Counted from the stretch's first letter, positions 15,693 through 26,099 are shown. The stretch: 35,606 nt of DNA from Spongospora subterranea (GCA_900404475.1 OUQQ01000148.1:1-35606), one strand, 5' to 3'. Translations and numbers: made by a program. The notes: generated by a model not told the origin, from the sequence alone.

Positions 15693-16005
15693 TGGAATTA
15701 ATACTCATCAATACACTATTTAATCAATCTACGGTACGTTGTCGGAGGATGTTGGTTCCGCTTTTTTCCTCAGATCTCCCGGAACCATCTCAGACGCGAT
15801 GGAACTGCCGTTCCATGATAATCTTTCTAAGAACCCATCAAACCAATTTGGTGTTGAAGGAAAATCCAGCAATACACTACAATAATTGCCTATTTTTGAT
15901 TTCAATAAAGAGTGAGAGAAAGGACATCAAACCTTTTCCGAAGAATTCTCATTTTCACCAATGACTCCTGTAAATCTCAGTACATTGTACAGACTACAGT
16001 AACTA
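15693..16005. other. Spacer between the PET117-like gene and the next small gene
   Basis: The 90-codon plus-strand frame here (15692-15964) starts by overlapping the PET117 stop codon and has no recognisable features. Nothing else is seen. Confidence 0.4.
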
Positions 16006-16586
16006 ATGATCAAATCTAGTTTGTCCAGCCCGTTCCCAAAGAGTGATGACGACAAAACTACTCTCAAGGGCTTTGAGTGGTGGTAATTTGGAAATCTGCA
16101 CTTTCCGACTATCTGTTGAGAAATTTAGAGGATTCGAGTGTCTTCTCAAGATGCTGTGTAGGTGGCGACCGCAGGGCTGAACAGAATCTAAGATCTATGT
16201 ATTTTTCACCAACAGGTATTCTGATGATTGTCAAAATTACTACCGATTAAGGGTCTTCACATTCCTCTTTAAATTGACAACTTCAGTCCATGGAATTTTA
16301 GCTCGACTGAATAGAATGAATGTGGTTGATGTCGGTACAGTATCTCCAAAATCCCTGGATATGACCAACGCATTGTACTTAAGCTCACAGGAAAACATCA
16401 CAATAAGCTTATCAACTTCAATAACGGATTGTTTGGTGAATGGGAGAAGGAGGCAGTTAAAGACCTTTGTATAATCCTATGATAATATCAATAACACAGG
16501 CGCACGAGCTCCAATACTGGTCTTATTACCGCTCTGGTCACAACAAACCTGAGACCAGGCCGAGCATATTTATGGAGTCGCTTTAG
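16006..16586 (+). CDS. Unrecognised small protein, five exons
   Basis: Exons 16006-16082, 16131-16157, 16216-16334, 16391-16455 and 16500-16586 join in frame from ATG to TAG, giving 124 residues. The introns are 48, 58, 56, 44 bases, all GT-AG and in the size range of the neighbouring genes. The donor gtaggt of intron 2 is strong. The product is basic and aromatic-rich (FEWWIRV, YYRLRVFTFLFKL, HELQYWSYY) with a mildly hydrophobic helix and no membrane span that is certain. I do not recognise the family. The consistent phase of four introns argues against chance, but some junctions are ambiguous: without splicing, a frame 16274-16474 is also open. Confidence 0.42.
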
Positions 16587-17615
16587 CAGACCTAACCGGG
16601 TTGGGTTTATGATGGCTTCTGTTGCAGGGATTGGATCCATACCGACAATCTATAACTGGCACGAGCTCATTCTTATGGGCAGGAGCCATGACCTCCCTAT
16701 TACCATTGTTTATTGGGACATGCTCTGCTAAATACCCAATAAACCGTAATGTTTGTCGATGATTGTCGTTATGTCGTATGAGCCCCACCTAAAGTACCCA
16801 ATATGCCATCTCAATTACATCAATCACTAACCATCCCAAGACGCCTTTTAGCAAGAACATTGTCATTACTGATTCGATAGTCCATTGATATATGGAGCCT
16901 TGCCTTATCATGAACCCCCATCAAACATCAGATTGTATAATTAGGGCCCGTTTGCATATATTGTTATCAAACCACGGCATCCGTGACGGTGACCGTACGG
17001 AACCGGGACATTGAAGGTCTATAGAGGTCATTGTGCTATTGTCTGTGTGGATGGTGTCGTAGCTTTCCTCCTTTTGTATATCGCCAACAGGTAGGCGCTT
17101 TTTTATTTCGTTATTATAATCCCTCCATTATCATATTGCGATTGTGTGTTTCCTACACGATTAGCTGGTGATTAGTTATTCTATTTGAGGTATATTAACT
17201 AGAACGCTTGGGCACTGGCCGAATGACTCGTTATTCATGATCAGAATCTTGTTGTCTACATTTTTATTTCATTTCGTTTATGCTAACTGTATTGCTGGCT
17301 TGGTGTCTGACCGACATTGCTTGTTAGGTGAGGATTGAATTCTCCAGGCACATCTGCGTACAGAATGGTACGTTCAGCCGTTTATGTTGAAATTCTATTT
17401 CGAATTGGATTCAAATGATGTTTATATATTTATAGTCTTCTTTCTCTTGAACTGGGGGTGATAGCCCAAAAATAATGTAACTAACTATGCAAATTCGCTG
17501 ATTTATCCAATAATTCAATTTGATTGTCTTCGTGTTGGTTAAGGAGTTGCTAATCAATTGCCTTCTTGATATAGGTNNNNNNNNNNNNNNNNNNNNNNNN
17601 NNNNNNTAATTATCT
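16587..17615. other. Region without a supported gene, including an assembly gap
   Basis: Fragments with membrane-helix character occur on both strands (plus about 16605-16660 and 17020-17095; minus about 16790-16910), but I could not link them into a gene with consistent splice phases. The right end contains 30 undetermined bases. Confidence 0.4.
17577..17606. other. Assembly gap of 30 N
   Basis: Thirty consecutive N bases lie ten bases beyond the stop codon of CMC4 (minus strand). The true gap size is unknown. Confidence 0.99.
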
Positions 17616-17849
17616 TTATCCTCCATTGCGTGATGACCTCTTTTCTGCTTTCTCCAAGCAGTTTTTCCAGTCTCTGATCGCATCTTTACATCTCGCCTCG
17701 CTATACTAACATCTATTGAATATCCTGAAACGGGAAACTTCACCGAAAGTTGTACCGACATTGTTTTTCTGTAAACATGCCTGAATAGCACAGGCGAATT
17801 TCCTACATTGATCCTCAGCAGTGTTGCTAGTCGATTGAGATTGCGACAT
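17616..17849 (-). CDS. CMC4: CMC4-like twin CX9C mitochondrial protein (two exons)
   Basis: Minus-strand exons 17760-17849 and 17616-17705 join across a 54-base intron to 59 residues starting at an ATG. The protein has exactly two CX9C motifs: C-RKFACAIQA-C and C-KDAIRDWKN-C, with the extra Cys at the ACAIQ position that marks CMC4 (the small MTCP1-neighbour protein). Twin CX9C proteins are imported into the mitochondrial intermembrane space and oxidised by the Mia40 relay to form a disulphide-bonded helical hairpin. CMC4's precise function is not settled. It is slightly shorter than the human protein (68 residues) at the C-terminus. The intron falls between the two motifs. It is divergent from DNAJC17. 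Confidence 0.85.
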
Positions 17850-18317
17850 GATCTGGTAGCTGAACTCTCTGTAAAACTGTGACGGCGAAATGTCGCAAAT
17901 CAGAATGACCGGACTTGGACTGGATTGATAGCAACACCCGACAAATCGGTTTCACTAGGACAAACAATCGACTGACCCCTGGTCTGGTTCTGTCAACCCA
18001 TCTGCCTACCACTGAGAACATGCCATAGCGCCGCTACCGTTCAGGATTATAGTCTACCAATGCGCAGCCCTATATAGTGTCTCCGGAGGCCGCATATTCA
18101 ACCTCACAGTCATTAATAGCGCCGCTACCGTTCAGTATTATAGTCTACCAATGTGCAGCCCTATAGTAATTGTCTCCGGAGGCCGCATATTCAATCTCAC
18201 AATCAAAATTTGTCATGGATTGTGGTCTGCAAATACGGCAACTCCACCTATCGCATTGACTGAACCAATAGCTCAGTGATTGTGTGTGGCCTATCGCGTA
18301 TTACTAAATTGATCATC
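17850..18317. promoter_or_regulatory. Shared upstream region of CMC4 and DNAJC17
   Basis: 468 bases separate the divergent start codons of CMC4 (minus) and DNAJC17 (plus). The region includes the tandemly duplicated block at 18026-18205. A frame on the minus strand (17827-18021) has no recognisable motif. Confidence 0.5.
18026..18205. repeat. Tandem duplication of an about 87-base block in a divergent promoter
   Basis: Copies 18026-18112 and 18117-18205 are nearly identical, differing by a few substitutions and a short insertion in the second (after ccctata). Each contains tagcgccgctaccgttcag, tctccggaggccgcat and tcaatctcac-like words. tctccggagg is itself a near-palindrome. Confidence 0.9.
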
Positions 18318-19217
18318 ATGTCTAATGCATATACGTTGTTGGGGTTGGCGGTTGACGCGTCCGACCAGCAGATTCGAACAGCGTATCGACAAACCGCTCT
18401 TAAATTTCACCCCGACAAGTGCAAGGAGGATCCTAACGCCAATGAACGATTCGCTGAGGTAGTCGCCGCTTTCGAGTTGCTCAAGGATGCGGTTCGACGT
18501 GGCGAACTGGATGCCAAATTGAAAGCAATGTCAGAAAGGCAGGAACGTCTGAAACGGCAATCCCTCGGTAAACAAATCATGATCGAGAAGCTGGAGAGAC
18601 GTGAAAAGGAACATGAGGAGCGACAACGGCAACGAGATTCGGAAGTATCAGCAGAATCAATTAGGCAAAAAATCCAGTCAGAATTGATTCGTATTCGCCA
18701 AGAAATTATATCGGAAGAAGCTCGTAAAGTGCAACAAGCCTCAACCAAACCATCGGCTCCGGTAAACCTTTCAAATACTATATCAATCCGAATTAGTCGT
18801 AAAAGGAAGCCAGCACCCAACGATGATGAACTCAGGCAGCTGTTTTCAAGGTATGGACATGTGATAGATGTGGTTCAATCAAACAAGAGAAGGGCATTAA
18901 TATCTTTTATTGAAGAAACCGGCGCGTTATCAGCGACGTCACAATCTGAACGCGATTTCCTTTCTGGAATGGGATTTACGGCATCGCTGTATGGAAGTGC
19001 AATGGACGCCAAAACTGATGCGGTTGAGGACAATGCTGGCCCCTGCTCGGAATCACAATACCCATCTGGCCCATATACCAGCCCACTCGCATCGTCAAAT
19101 TATCCTTCATTGAATGACATGTCTTTTGACGACCTTGAAAAAGTCGTTATGGAAAGAATGCAACAGATGGCTGATAAACAAGCGTTGGTCAGGGCAGCTC
19201 CTGTTATACTGGAATAA
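18318..19217 (+). CDS. DNAJC17: DNAJC17-like J-domain and RRM protein
   Basis: A single open exon gives 299 residues. An N-terminal J domain (YTLLGLAVDASDQQIRTAYR, HPDK tripeptide near residue 34) is followed by a highly charged coiled coil (about 80-150, many Glu, Arg, Gln). An RRM-like segment near 155-210 contains ISIRISRK, LRQLFSRYGHVIDVV and RALISF. This order, J domain, coiled coil and RRM, is that of DNAJC17 (yeast Cwc23 is related), which acts in the nucleus with the spliceosome. The C-terminal tail ends with a helix (DDLEKVVMERMQQM) as in family members. The start was set at 18318 because the J domain begins right after it; the frame stays open to 18276 but that codon context adds nothing. 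No intron is needed. Confidence 0.9.
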   Translation: MSNAYTLLGLAVDASDQQIRTAYRQTALKFHPDKCKEDPNANERFAEVVAAFELLKDAVRRGELDAKLKAMSERQERLKRQSLGKQIMIEKLERREKEHEERQRQRDSEVSAESIRQKIQSELIRIRQEIISEEARKVQQASTKPSAPVNLSNTISIRISRKRKPAPNDDELRQLFSRYGHVIDVVQSNKRRALISFIEETGALSATSQSERDFLSGMGFTASLYGSAMDAKTDAVEDNAGPCSESQYPSGPYTSPLASSNYPSLNDMSFDDLEKVVMERMQQMADKQALVRAAPVILE

Positions 19218-20147
19218 ATATTAATATTATTACCTGTAAATCCAATGTATGGGCTCATCGATCAATGTATAACTGCGTTTTATTCCGGTATGAGGGCAGC
19301 TTGGAGATTCTCCATTTTATCGTCTAGACTGCTGAGGATACTTACACAGAATTTATCATTTATGCGACCGTGCTCCAGCATAGTCGTTTACCATCGGCCA
19401 TCTTTGCCTCGTCAGGACAAAAATATGAGGTGGGTTAAAATTGCGGCTTCGTCAAGAATTACAAAATTCACGAGAACATTGTTTTAGTACAATGTTGAGA
19501 TCAGATAAACATCCTCCTCTGATAAATAATTCTGATAACCAGGAACCGCTTATTTCGTTAAAAACATCCTCGACTCCTCCGGATATCGGATCCAAATTCA
19601 TTAGTATTTCGATTGGCAGAATTTCCAATCGTCATAACGCTCTTTGGAACGAGACACTCCCGGAGCCACTCCTACATAAGTAGACGAACGATGAAAATCT
19701 CTTCTTGCCACCGACATTAATTAATGTAATCGCTCTTGTTAAGTCGGAAAAGGGCATGACGATGCGGAAAACAAACATTACAATTGTCCAAGTCTCTCAT
19801 CAACGTTCCATTGTGCGGCACAGTCATAGGCAACATCACTCAGCCTTCATATCCTGAACTGATCATTAATATTATAGGTATGGTGATGGTGTAGCTCTGC
19901 TAGGGCAACAGTATTTCAAACGCGCTGTAGTAGTGTGTAATTTCCTTCAGGCAACCTTTTCTTTCAACTCATACACAACTTGACGAAACCATGAATGAAT
20001 TACTTTCATATACCTTAAATCTACAAGATGGTTGACCTGAGATTCAGATGTGTTATACCGTTCATCATGTATCCAACTCTGGAATCGTACAATGGCTTTA
20101 ACAACCTCAAATGTCTATTTTATTGTAGTTTGTTGCCTATCAACCGG
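19218..20147. other. Intergenic region between DNAJC17 and the thaumatin gene
   Basis: No recognised gene. Both strands have short open pieces. One minus-strand piece (ATG near 19381, ending near 19280) reads through to a helical C-terminus, LDDKMENLQAAL, but has a stop directly upstream and no convincing splice partner. Another begins with an ATG at 19717 and stops after about 40 codons. Confidence 0.4.
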
Positions 20148-20966
20148 TTACATTTCTTCCGATATTAACGGTTCCTTAAGAATAGTGCCAGGACAGAATT
20201 TGATTATATAATGGCTGAGACTATATCCAACAGGCTCTGGTTTCGCTGTTCTGCACCTGAAAACAGACGATGCATCATCATACGCGTAGCTGTACGCCAT
20301 TGGGCACGCTTTCTTGAAGATTTCCGAATAGGGAAACGGCTTACATGTAGCTACGTTGCCAAACGCTCCTCTACAACAAAACTGATCTGTGTCGAAGATA
20401 TTGCATGCACTATTACAAGCAACAACTTTCCCCAGCTTGTTCGTTTTAGCTAATTCTTTAGGGCAATGCATATTAAGATCGTAATTGCATCCTGCTCTTC
20501 CACACGAATTCGATGTTTGTTGATTGTTTGCCTGAGGCATAGGTTCCATTGACATAGGAAGGTTGTAGCCATCTACCAGACTGATGTCGTAGAAGTCAAG
20601 ATTGTTGACTGATCTGTCGCCGAATGTAATCTCAGCTAGCGTAGCAGGAGGGTCGCCTCCTCGGCCAGAGCAGTGTAGATCGCCACAATCCCCACTATCA
20701 CATGATCTTCCGAGCTGATCACATCCTGTCCGGCCCCATATTCGACCACTCCATGATTGCGGCACAAACACCTTCTTCTGATGATTTGATATCAACAAGA
20801 AACCTCCATCTTCTGGTACTTTTGGGCCTCCTAGAATTCCCACCCAGATATCCTCGCTGCATCGGTTCTCTATTCTTATGATATGCCCTGAGGCTGCACT
20901 GTGTCCTTCATGGAAAAGGGTTACGAACAATATAGCGATTACCGCCTTTGCCTGAGCATAGACCAT
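20148..20966 (-). CDS. Secreted thaumatin-like protein (GH64/TLP fold), intronless
   Basis: One open frame encodes 272 residues. A hydrophobic signal peptide (residues about 8-25) precedes the mature thaumatin domain. Family marks are ENRCSEDIWVGILG, WSGRIWGRTGC, DCGDLHCSGRGGDPPATLAEITFG, FYDISLVDGYNLPM, DTDQFCC and CPMAYSYAYDD. I count 16 cysteines, the number typical of long thaumatin-like proteins with eight disulphides. The acidic-cleft residues are present (Arg of GRTGC, Glu of LAEITFG, Asp residues of DFYD, LVDGY and DTDQ). The known family includes plant PR-5 defence proteins and TLPs of animals and fungi, some of which bind or cleave beta-glucans. No intron is present, in contrast to most neighbours. 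A secreted role against other organisms or in wall remodelling is inferred. Confidence 0.95.
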   Translation of the reverse strand: MVYAQAKAVIAILFVTLFHEGHSAASGHIIRIENRCSEDIWVGILGGPKVPEDGGFLLISNHQKKVFVPQSWSGRIWGRTGCDQLGRSCDSGDCGDLHCSGRGGDPPATLAEITFGDRSVNNLDFYDISLVDGYNLPMSMEPMPQANNQQTSNSCGRAGCNYDLNMHCPKELAKTNKLGKVVACNSACNIFDTDQFCCRGAFGNVATCKPFPYSEIFKKACPMAYSYAYDDASSVFRCRTAKPEPVGYSLSHYIIKFCPGTILKEPLISEEM

Positions 20967-20996
20967 TATCCGCAGCGAATATCCTCAGGAACAGAC

Positions 20997-21082
20997 GATT
21001 CTGATAAAGAGCGTCGTTAGACAATGATTCTGATGAAGAGCGTCTTAGACAATGAATGTGATAAAGATCGTCGTTAGAGAGT
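20997..21082. repeat. Three imperfect 28-29-base tandem repeats
   Basis: Copies at 20997-21025, 21026-21053 and 21054-21082 follow the pattern gattctgataaagagcgtc, then gttagacaat, with the third most diverged. They lie 31 bases upstream of the thaumatin ATG (minus strand), in its promoter or leader. Confidence 0.85.
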
Positions 21083-21200
21083 GCAATATGATGAAAGTGT
21101 TCTGAGAGGAGTGAGGAGTGAGGACACGAGTCAATTAATGAGGTGATGTGGGGGGTTCAGGGGGTCCCGTACTCACAGAGTATCATAGAGTGCATGGCCA

Positions 21201-21246
21201 GTGTGTGTGTGTGTGTGAGACTGTGTGTGTGTGTGACTGTGTGTGT
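21201..21246. repeat. GT-rich microsatellite
   Basis: Runs of (GT)n interrupted by gagact and gact. Confidence 0.95.
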
Positions 21247-22120
21247 AACCTCCTGTTGCCCATTCATCTCTACACCTGTACAAGAGGAGTACTCTCACCC
21301 CTTATCTCAATTACCAAACAAGCCAGATTAATATGCTGCATCCTTCGATATTTGTTTTGAAAGACCATCAGTCAACCAATTAGCATTGTTCCTCTTTAGC
21401 TGTCTCTTCTGATTATCGACGAATGAAGCATCTGGCAGGTGTGGACGGTTGTCAATCACTGCGTAAGCGTTTTAAGGGACCATACTCAAGACTGTTTTTG
21501 GGAAGCATCAGGTGAACCGGTAGCAAAAGAAACAAGTCAAAAGTTTAACGAATTTACTTAATCCCTTCTTTCGGGGTAAACAAAAAGGTTGTCTAGTAAC
21601 GACAACATCAAATTTAGTTCTTGCAGAATCATTCTTCCGATTTAGTCGCACTCCGTTTCCAGTCCTTGACTTTCCAATTTTGTAAATTTCTGATTTTCCC
21701 GAATCATTTCGGCGCTGTCACATTCAACATAAATACGTTTGGGCATATTTTACACGTGAATTTTTCAAAGACGAGACGGATATACTCAAATTTCCTTTTC
21801 TTGAAAACCCCTATAATGAGTGTCCGTCCGCCTCTATTTGAAAAAATTACTCCCTACGTCGAAATCCATTGATTGGACTGTCCCAGAGTTGCATATTTGA
21901 GTGACTGAGTGATTGTGGGGCATTTTTCAGAGAGATTTCGGTAGCGCCAACTTCATAGATTCACATTCAGATAGCATCCAGTCATTTACTGACACTATGG
22001 CATGTTTTCATCAAATTGGTTGTCGTTATCATGGGAAAACCCAAACGTTTGTTACCCTGTATGTAAGAAGGAATAATGTGATATCGTTAAACGTTTACAA
22101 AATGACTCTAAAAAATGGTG

Positions 22121-24089
22121 CTATTTATTCTTGGCAATTTCACTGTCCAATTTATCATCCGTCTCCATAAAGACTTTTCCAGCTAACGGCAGCAACTTGG
22201 GCTTGTCAACAAAACAACGACCATCACGCAGAGCAAGACCCAGTGATATTAGTGGACAAACGACAAGAGCCACTGCAGTTAGGCTTGACATTGACGGGCG
22301 CAATGGCGATGGTAAACAAAGAGTGGCCATTAGCGTCGTGATTAACAGGAAAAACGATCGAGTCACGACGAAGTTGAACAGCGATGGAAGTCCATCTGAA
22401 TATCGGCCAGTAGCGTAGGGTAATGATCTAGGAGATCGAGTCCCATTCAACTTATACTTTCCCAAGAACAGGTCGAGCGAATCCTGACGATGGCCGTCAT
22501 GAAAGTTGTTCAAATAGAAGCGCATGATGGAATTCTTCCCATCTTGAATAGCACCAATCAAGGATCGCTTGCCGGTCCTTGTGAAATCTGTCTTGAGAGC
22601 ATTCGTACCCGAATATTGAACGCTCATAACATTGGCATTGTCAGCCCAAACATTTCGGAACACGGTGGTGATTTGGGGATATTGATCCACATTATCGATA
22701 GCACATATCTTGGCCCGATTCAACTGCCATAAAAGAGCATGGCTGGCGAAAACACTTTGCACCACATTTGTTCGGTCGAGACAATCCATACAATTGGTCC
22801 TGAAGCACCCATCTTGCCTCAGATGGACCAACCATGAAGAATCAGCTTTTAAGGTCCCGTGAAAAAACGATGAATCTTGAAGGTGACGCTGCACTTGTTT
22901 GACCAGAAGCTCAATATTTTCATATTTCATGTTTTTGCATTTGTGGTGGAAGTCAAAGGCAATTAAGCTGTACGGTTGAGGCGAATCGGGATTGAAGATT
23001 GGTATTGCATCAGACAATGCATTCGATATTGCCAACTCTTTTCCTGTCTGGTTGACAAGACTCACTATCACCGTTGATCCATATTGCTGAACATGACGGG
23101 ACATATGCTTTTCAAGCAATGATGTTGATTCCGGCCCTATCTGGATCTGAACAGGAGGAGCCCACTTTAAACAAGCCAATTGGCTCCACAGCAAAGGAAT
23201 CGATCCACGGGTCTGGACGAAGGAGCACAGTTCGTGAGATCCATCAGGCTGAGCAACGCAGACGATTTGCTCTTGTTCGGCGAAGTTAACTGCATCACCA
23301 TTATGATCCAAACCGCGACGAGTGAACCGAGTGCCAGCATTTCGACATGATCGACGAGAGAACAGAGCATATTGAAAATCGACGTTCTGAACCCTGATTT
23401 GAGTACAGGAAAAGAAACCACTAACAAGAACAAGGAGACAGGGTGAGGAGAAGAATGAAGAATAATCGGCTAAGAGATGATGGTTCCAGAAAAAAGACTG
23501 CTCGGCGTTGTCGATGAGGTTGGAATTAGGTGGAAGATCACTGATCCTCTGCAACGAGTGCGTTAGATCTAGGGTATAGGAGAAATGGAAAGATGATGAT
23601 GATAACGTCTTTTTCATCATATCCAGATACACGGTTTCTTCGGCCAGAGAAGTTTCTACATAAAAACAATTGAAGGTATAAGAGATTGAAGCAATTCACG
23701 GTATGCTGCATTACTGTCTGGAAAGGTGCTCTCGATTGGTTTTGACGAAAACGGAATAATTTCGGTGGAAATTACTCTATATACTGCCTTTCCCGCAAGA
23801 TTGGAGACAATTTCCGCATCAGATACATGCACAAGATATCGGCCATGAAGAAGCCTAAGTAAAAATTGAGAATTAACAAATTATAATAAAGGGTGAGCAG
23901 TTGCACTAACTCGATTACACCAACAATTCCGAAGGTGTGGTGCGAAACCGCTGGCATTACTTCATCCGGTTTCAAGCGGTTAACAGTAACTTCACCTCCG
24001 ACGACCTGTCGTTTAAGCGACACATGTGGGCCAGCATCATTGTCCTCTCGCTCAACAACGAATCGATCAGGGAAAATGAAAAGCCGCAT
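22121..24089 (-). CDS. SACM1L: Sac1-type phosphoinositide phosphatase (three exons)
   Basis: Minus-strand exons about 23905-24089, 23700-23854 and 22121-23655 give 624 residues. The N-terminal SAC fold starts with LFIFPDRFVVE, followed by HTFGIVGVIEL, GRYLVHVSD, FHFSYTLDLTHSLQR and FFWNHHL. The catalytic CX5R motif is in RTNCMDCLDRTNVVQS. Two hydrophobic helices near the C-terminus (FVVTRSFFLLITTLMATLCL and LTAVALVVCPLISLGLAL) match the membrane anchor of Sac1. The known family dephosphorylates PI4P in the ER and Golgi. Intron 2 (44 bases) is GT-AG and in frame. Intron 1 is odd: its acceptor (ttacttag) needs a donor starting GC (after GAGTTAGT) to keep the frame, because the GT two bases upstream gives the wrong phase. 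The start is the first ATG before the conserved N-terminal strand. Confidence 0.92.
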
Positions 24090-24869
24090 CGGCTACAAAA
24101 CAAGAAACGGGCTGCTGATGGTTGTTCGGTTGACACGATGGCCAAACACGATGGCCAAGCTCAACGGCACCTGACTGGCAATGCATCTTATCTGACTGCG
24201 TCTGTAACATACTTACATACAGTACAAGTCGCCATTGGAGGTCGCGGTAAAAAGCTCTACAGTGCAGTACAGTACACTATACTGACTCCATAGGAACACC
24301 TACAGTACTGAGTTCGAAACCCAGTGAAACTGATTTGTTCACCAAAAACCGACTCCTGAACGAAAAAAGGGGAAAAAAGGCGAAAAAGTACACAAAAAAA
24401 AAAAAAAATACTCCAAACGCACCGCACATAGTTGTAAAGCTACTGATAATCTGCTTCACGATCTTAGGCTCCATCTTCCTCGGGAAGAGTAAACACTGCT
24501 GGATTATCGTCCTGACAGTACTGGACAATGGACAATGATTCAGGTCCGGCCGGAGACTAGATCTGTGAGTGGCACTCTCCTACTGGGAAGGGACCGGTCG
24601 TTCGCCGCGAAAAGGTCGCTCCGATCGTATTATTGGACACCATCCTGAGAAACACGGTGACGTCAATCCCACCTGAGAAGGACATCACAAACGCAAATCA
24701 CCGTCAAATCCTGATCGCCGGCACAATCTCAGAGTGTTCGTAGAATCCTCTTGTTCGCCCAAGTTGATATTGTGAGATGGGGACTCCAGCAAGTCCCGTG
24801 TCGTCAAACCTTCAACAAATTTGCCTGCATTCACTCATCCTCAGATATATTCAATAAGGCATTTTCTTA
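24090..24869. other. Region upstream of Sac1 without a supported gene
   Basis: Includes a 15-base A run near 24395-24410 preceded by several A-rich stretches. It is followed by a short plus-strand frame with one hydrophobic helix (VVKLLIICFTILGSIFLG) but no ATG start. Nothing else is supported. Confidence 0.4.
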
Positions 24870-25631
24870 TCACCGCTTTGTTGATGACCTAGTGCTTTCT
24901 TCGTCGATATTCCGAAATCCTCGAGCCTGCGATTCAGATTCCACACACCAAACGCAAACGTATAATGGGTTGATTGGCCGACCCGTTGGAGATGCAGGCG
25001 GTTTTAGAGCAAGTTCTATGAGTAATGAGCTTACCTCTCCCTGGCCATATCTCACCGTTAAATGCTCGCACATCCACGCCAGGCAACGTCTGCAGTCTTC
25101 GAAATGTTGGTTCCAGCGTATTAAGCGACATACGTCACGATTGGAGAAGGCGCCCGGAACTGCTCAAACAATGGAAAACGGAAAATATGGCAAGTTTTAT
25201 ATGGGCGGCTGTTAAGGAGGTCGGTAGGATATACCTGTGCTGGATAAGATCGTGTAGATCACCGAGTTGAACACCACTAGAGTTTGTCCACACAACAATG
25301 TGAACGCCACAGCCACAAGAGTGTGTCTCAAGTGCAACTGAATGTTATCCCACGACCCCAGGACGCCAAACGATCGGTAATCCAGCTCTGCTTTTGTAAC
25401 TACCAGTGCATTTGTAGTTCAATTCGGGGCGTGATTTGTGGAAGAGGTCAAGATTGGGTTGATACAGGTTCTAGATGTGCAGCGGTGCTGATCATATGGG
25501 CGAGAGATCTGAGTTATAGCGTTGACAACGTTCACATCTGTAAAAAGAGAACCAATGGCCCCGTTCAATTGACGGCGACCCGATGAGAAGGGGGAGGAAT
25601 CTGGAGTGGCGGTCGCAGTGCTTGTCGCCAT
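24870..25631 (-). CDS. Unrecognised protein with one membrane helix (three exons)
   Basis: Minus-strand exons 25466-25631, 25235-25399 and 24870-25159 join in frame to 206 residues from ATG to TGA, with introns of 66 and 75 bases. The N-terminus is Ser/Thr-rich. Then comes a mixed segment (NAITQISRPYDQ, ELDYRSFGVLGSWDNIQ) and a hydrophobic helix of about 30 residues (HTLVAVAFTLLCGQTLVV continuing). A Cys/Trp-rich part follows (WNQHFEDCRRCLAWMCEHL), then a Pro-rich tail. I do not recognise the family. The three-part frame closes only with these splice sites and all phases agree, which supports a real gene. A shorter alternative using an internal ATG at 25131 and a 40-base intron is possible. 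Confidence 0.45.
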
Positions 25632-26099
25632 TGGGTTCCCCTGGTCGCACGACGCTCATCGACCATATCTGCACTGATCGCATTCTCTCCAGGAACAACC
25701 CCTCTGCACACATTATATCAACCAGTGCTCAATAATCGTAAACAATGTGGTGTTGGGACAGGCACAAAACAATGGTGTGGGTGAGGAGGTTGACCATGGG
25801 CCGACCTGGTTGAGCTGGTGATCAGGTCGTCTTATACGGCCACATCCCCCAATATTGGTCATCGTTCACGACTGATTATAAGGTTATCAGACCGTCCTTG
25901 ATTACGGTCGTGTTATCACGTCACTATCGACTGCGACTCTCTCTCGTTCACCAAACGGATTTTGCACAAATGAAAACAATATCCGAATTCGGGTGTTCCT
26001 GTTGTATCAATAAAACGTGATTGTATTAGGTCCTCCTTGGCCGGTCCTGTGGGAGTACTTTTTTTAATGATCATCTCCCTCGTCCCGATTATCTTTATC
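25632..26099. other. Intergenic region
   Basis: Lies between the 206-residue gene (its upstream side) and the stop codon of the membrane-protein gene. No open frame of interest was found. Confidence 0.45.

Larger units (their letters stand above)
20967..22120. other. Repeat-containing region between the thaumatin and Sac1 genes
   Basis: Contains 28-29-base tandem repeats just upstream of the thaumatin start codon and a GT microsatellite. Open frames such as 21621-21872 (plus) have no recognisable domain. Confidence 0.45.

Noticed and set aside
16570..16788. 72-codon minus-strand frame as a gene
   Set aside because: Overlaps the end of the five-exon gene on the opposite strand, low complexity, no motif.
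19280..19717. Small minus-strand helical protein (ends LDDKMENLQAAL)
   Set aside because: A stop lies directly upstream and no in-phase splice partner could be found.
24300..24325. gttcgaaac as a tRNA T-loop
   Set aside because: Flanking bases do not form the T stem or any acceptor stem, so no tRNA is supported.
24335..24538. Short ER membrane protein on the plus strand
   Set aside because: No ATG in frame, passes through a 15-base A run, and the helix is the only feature.
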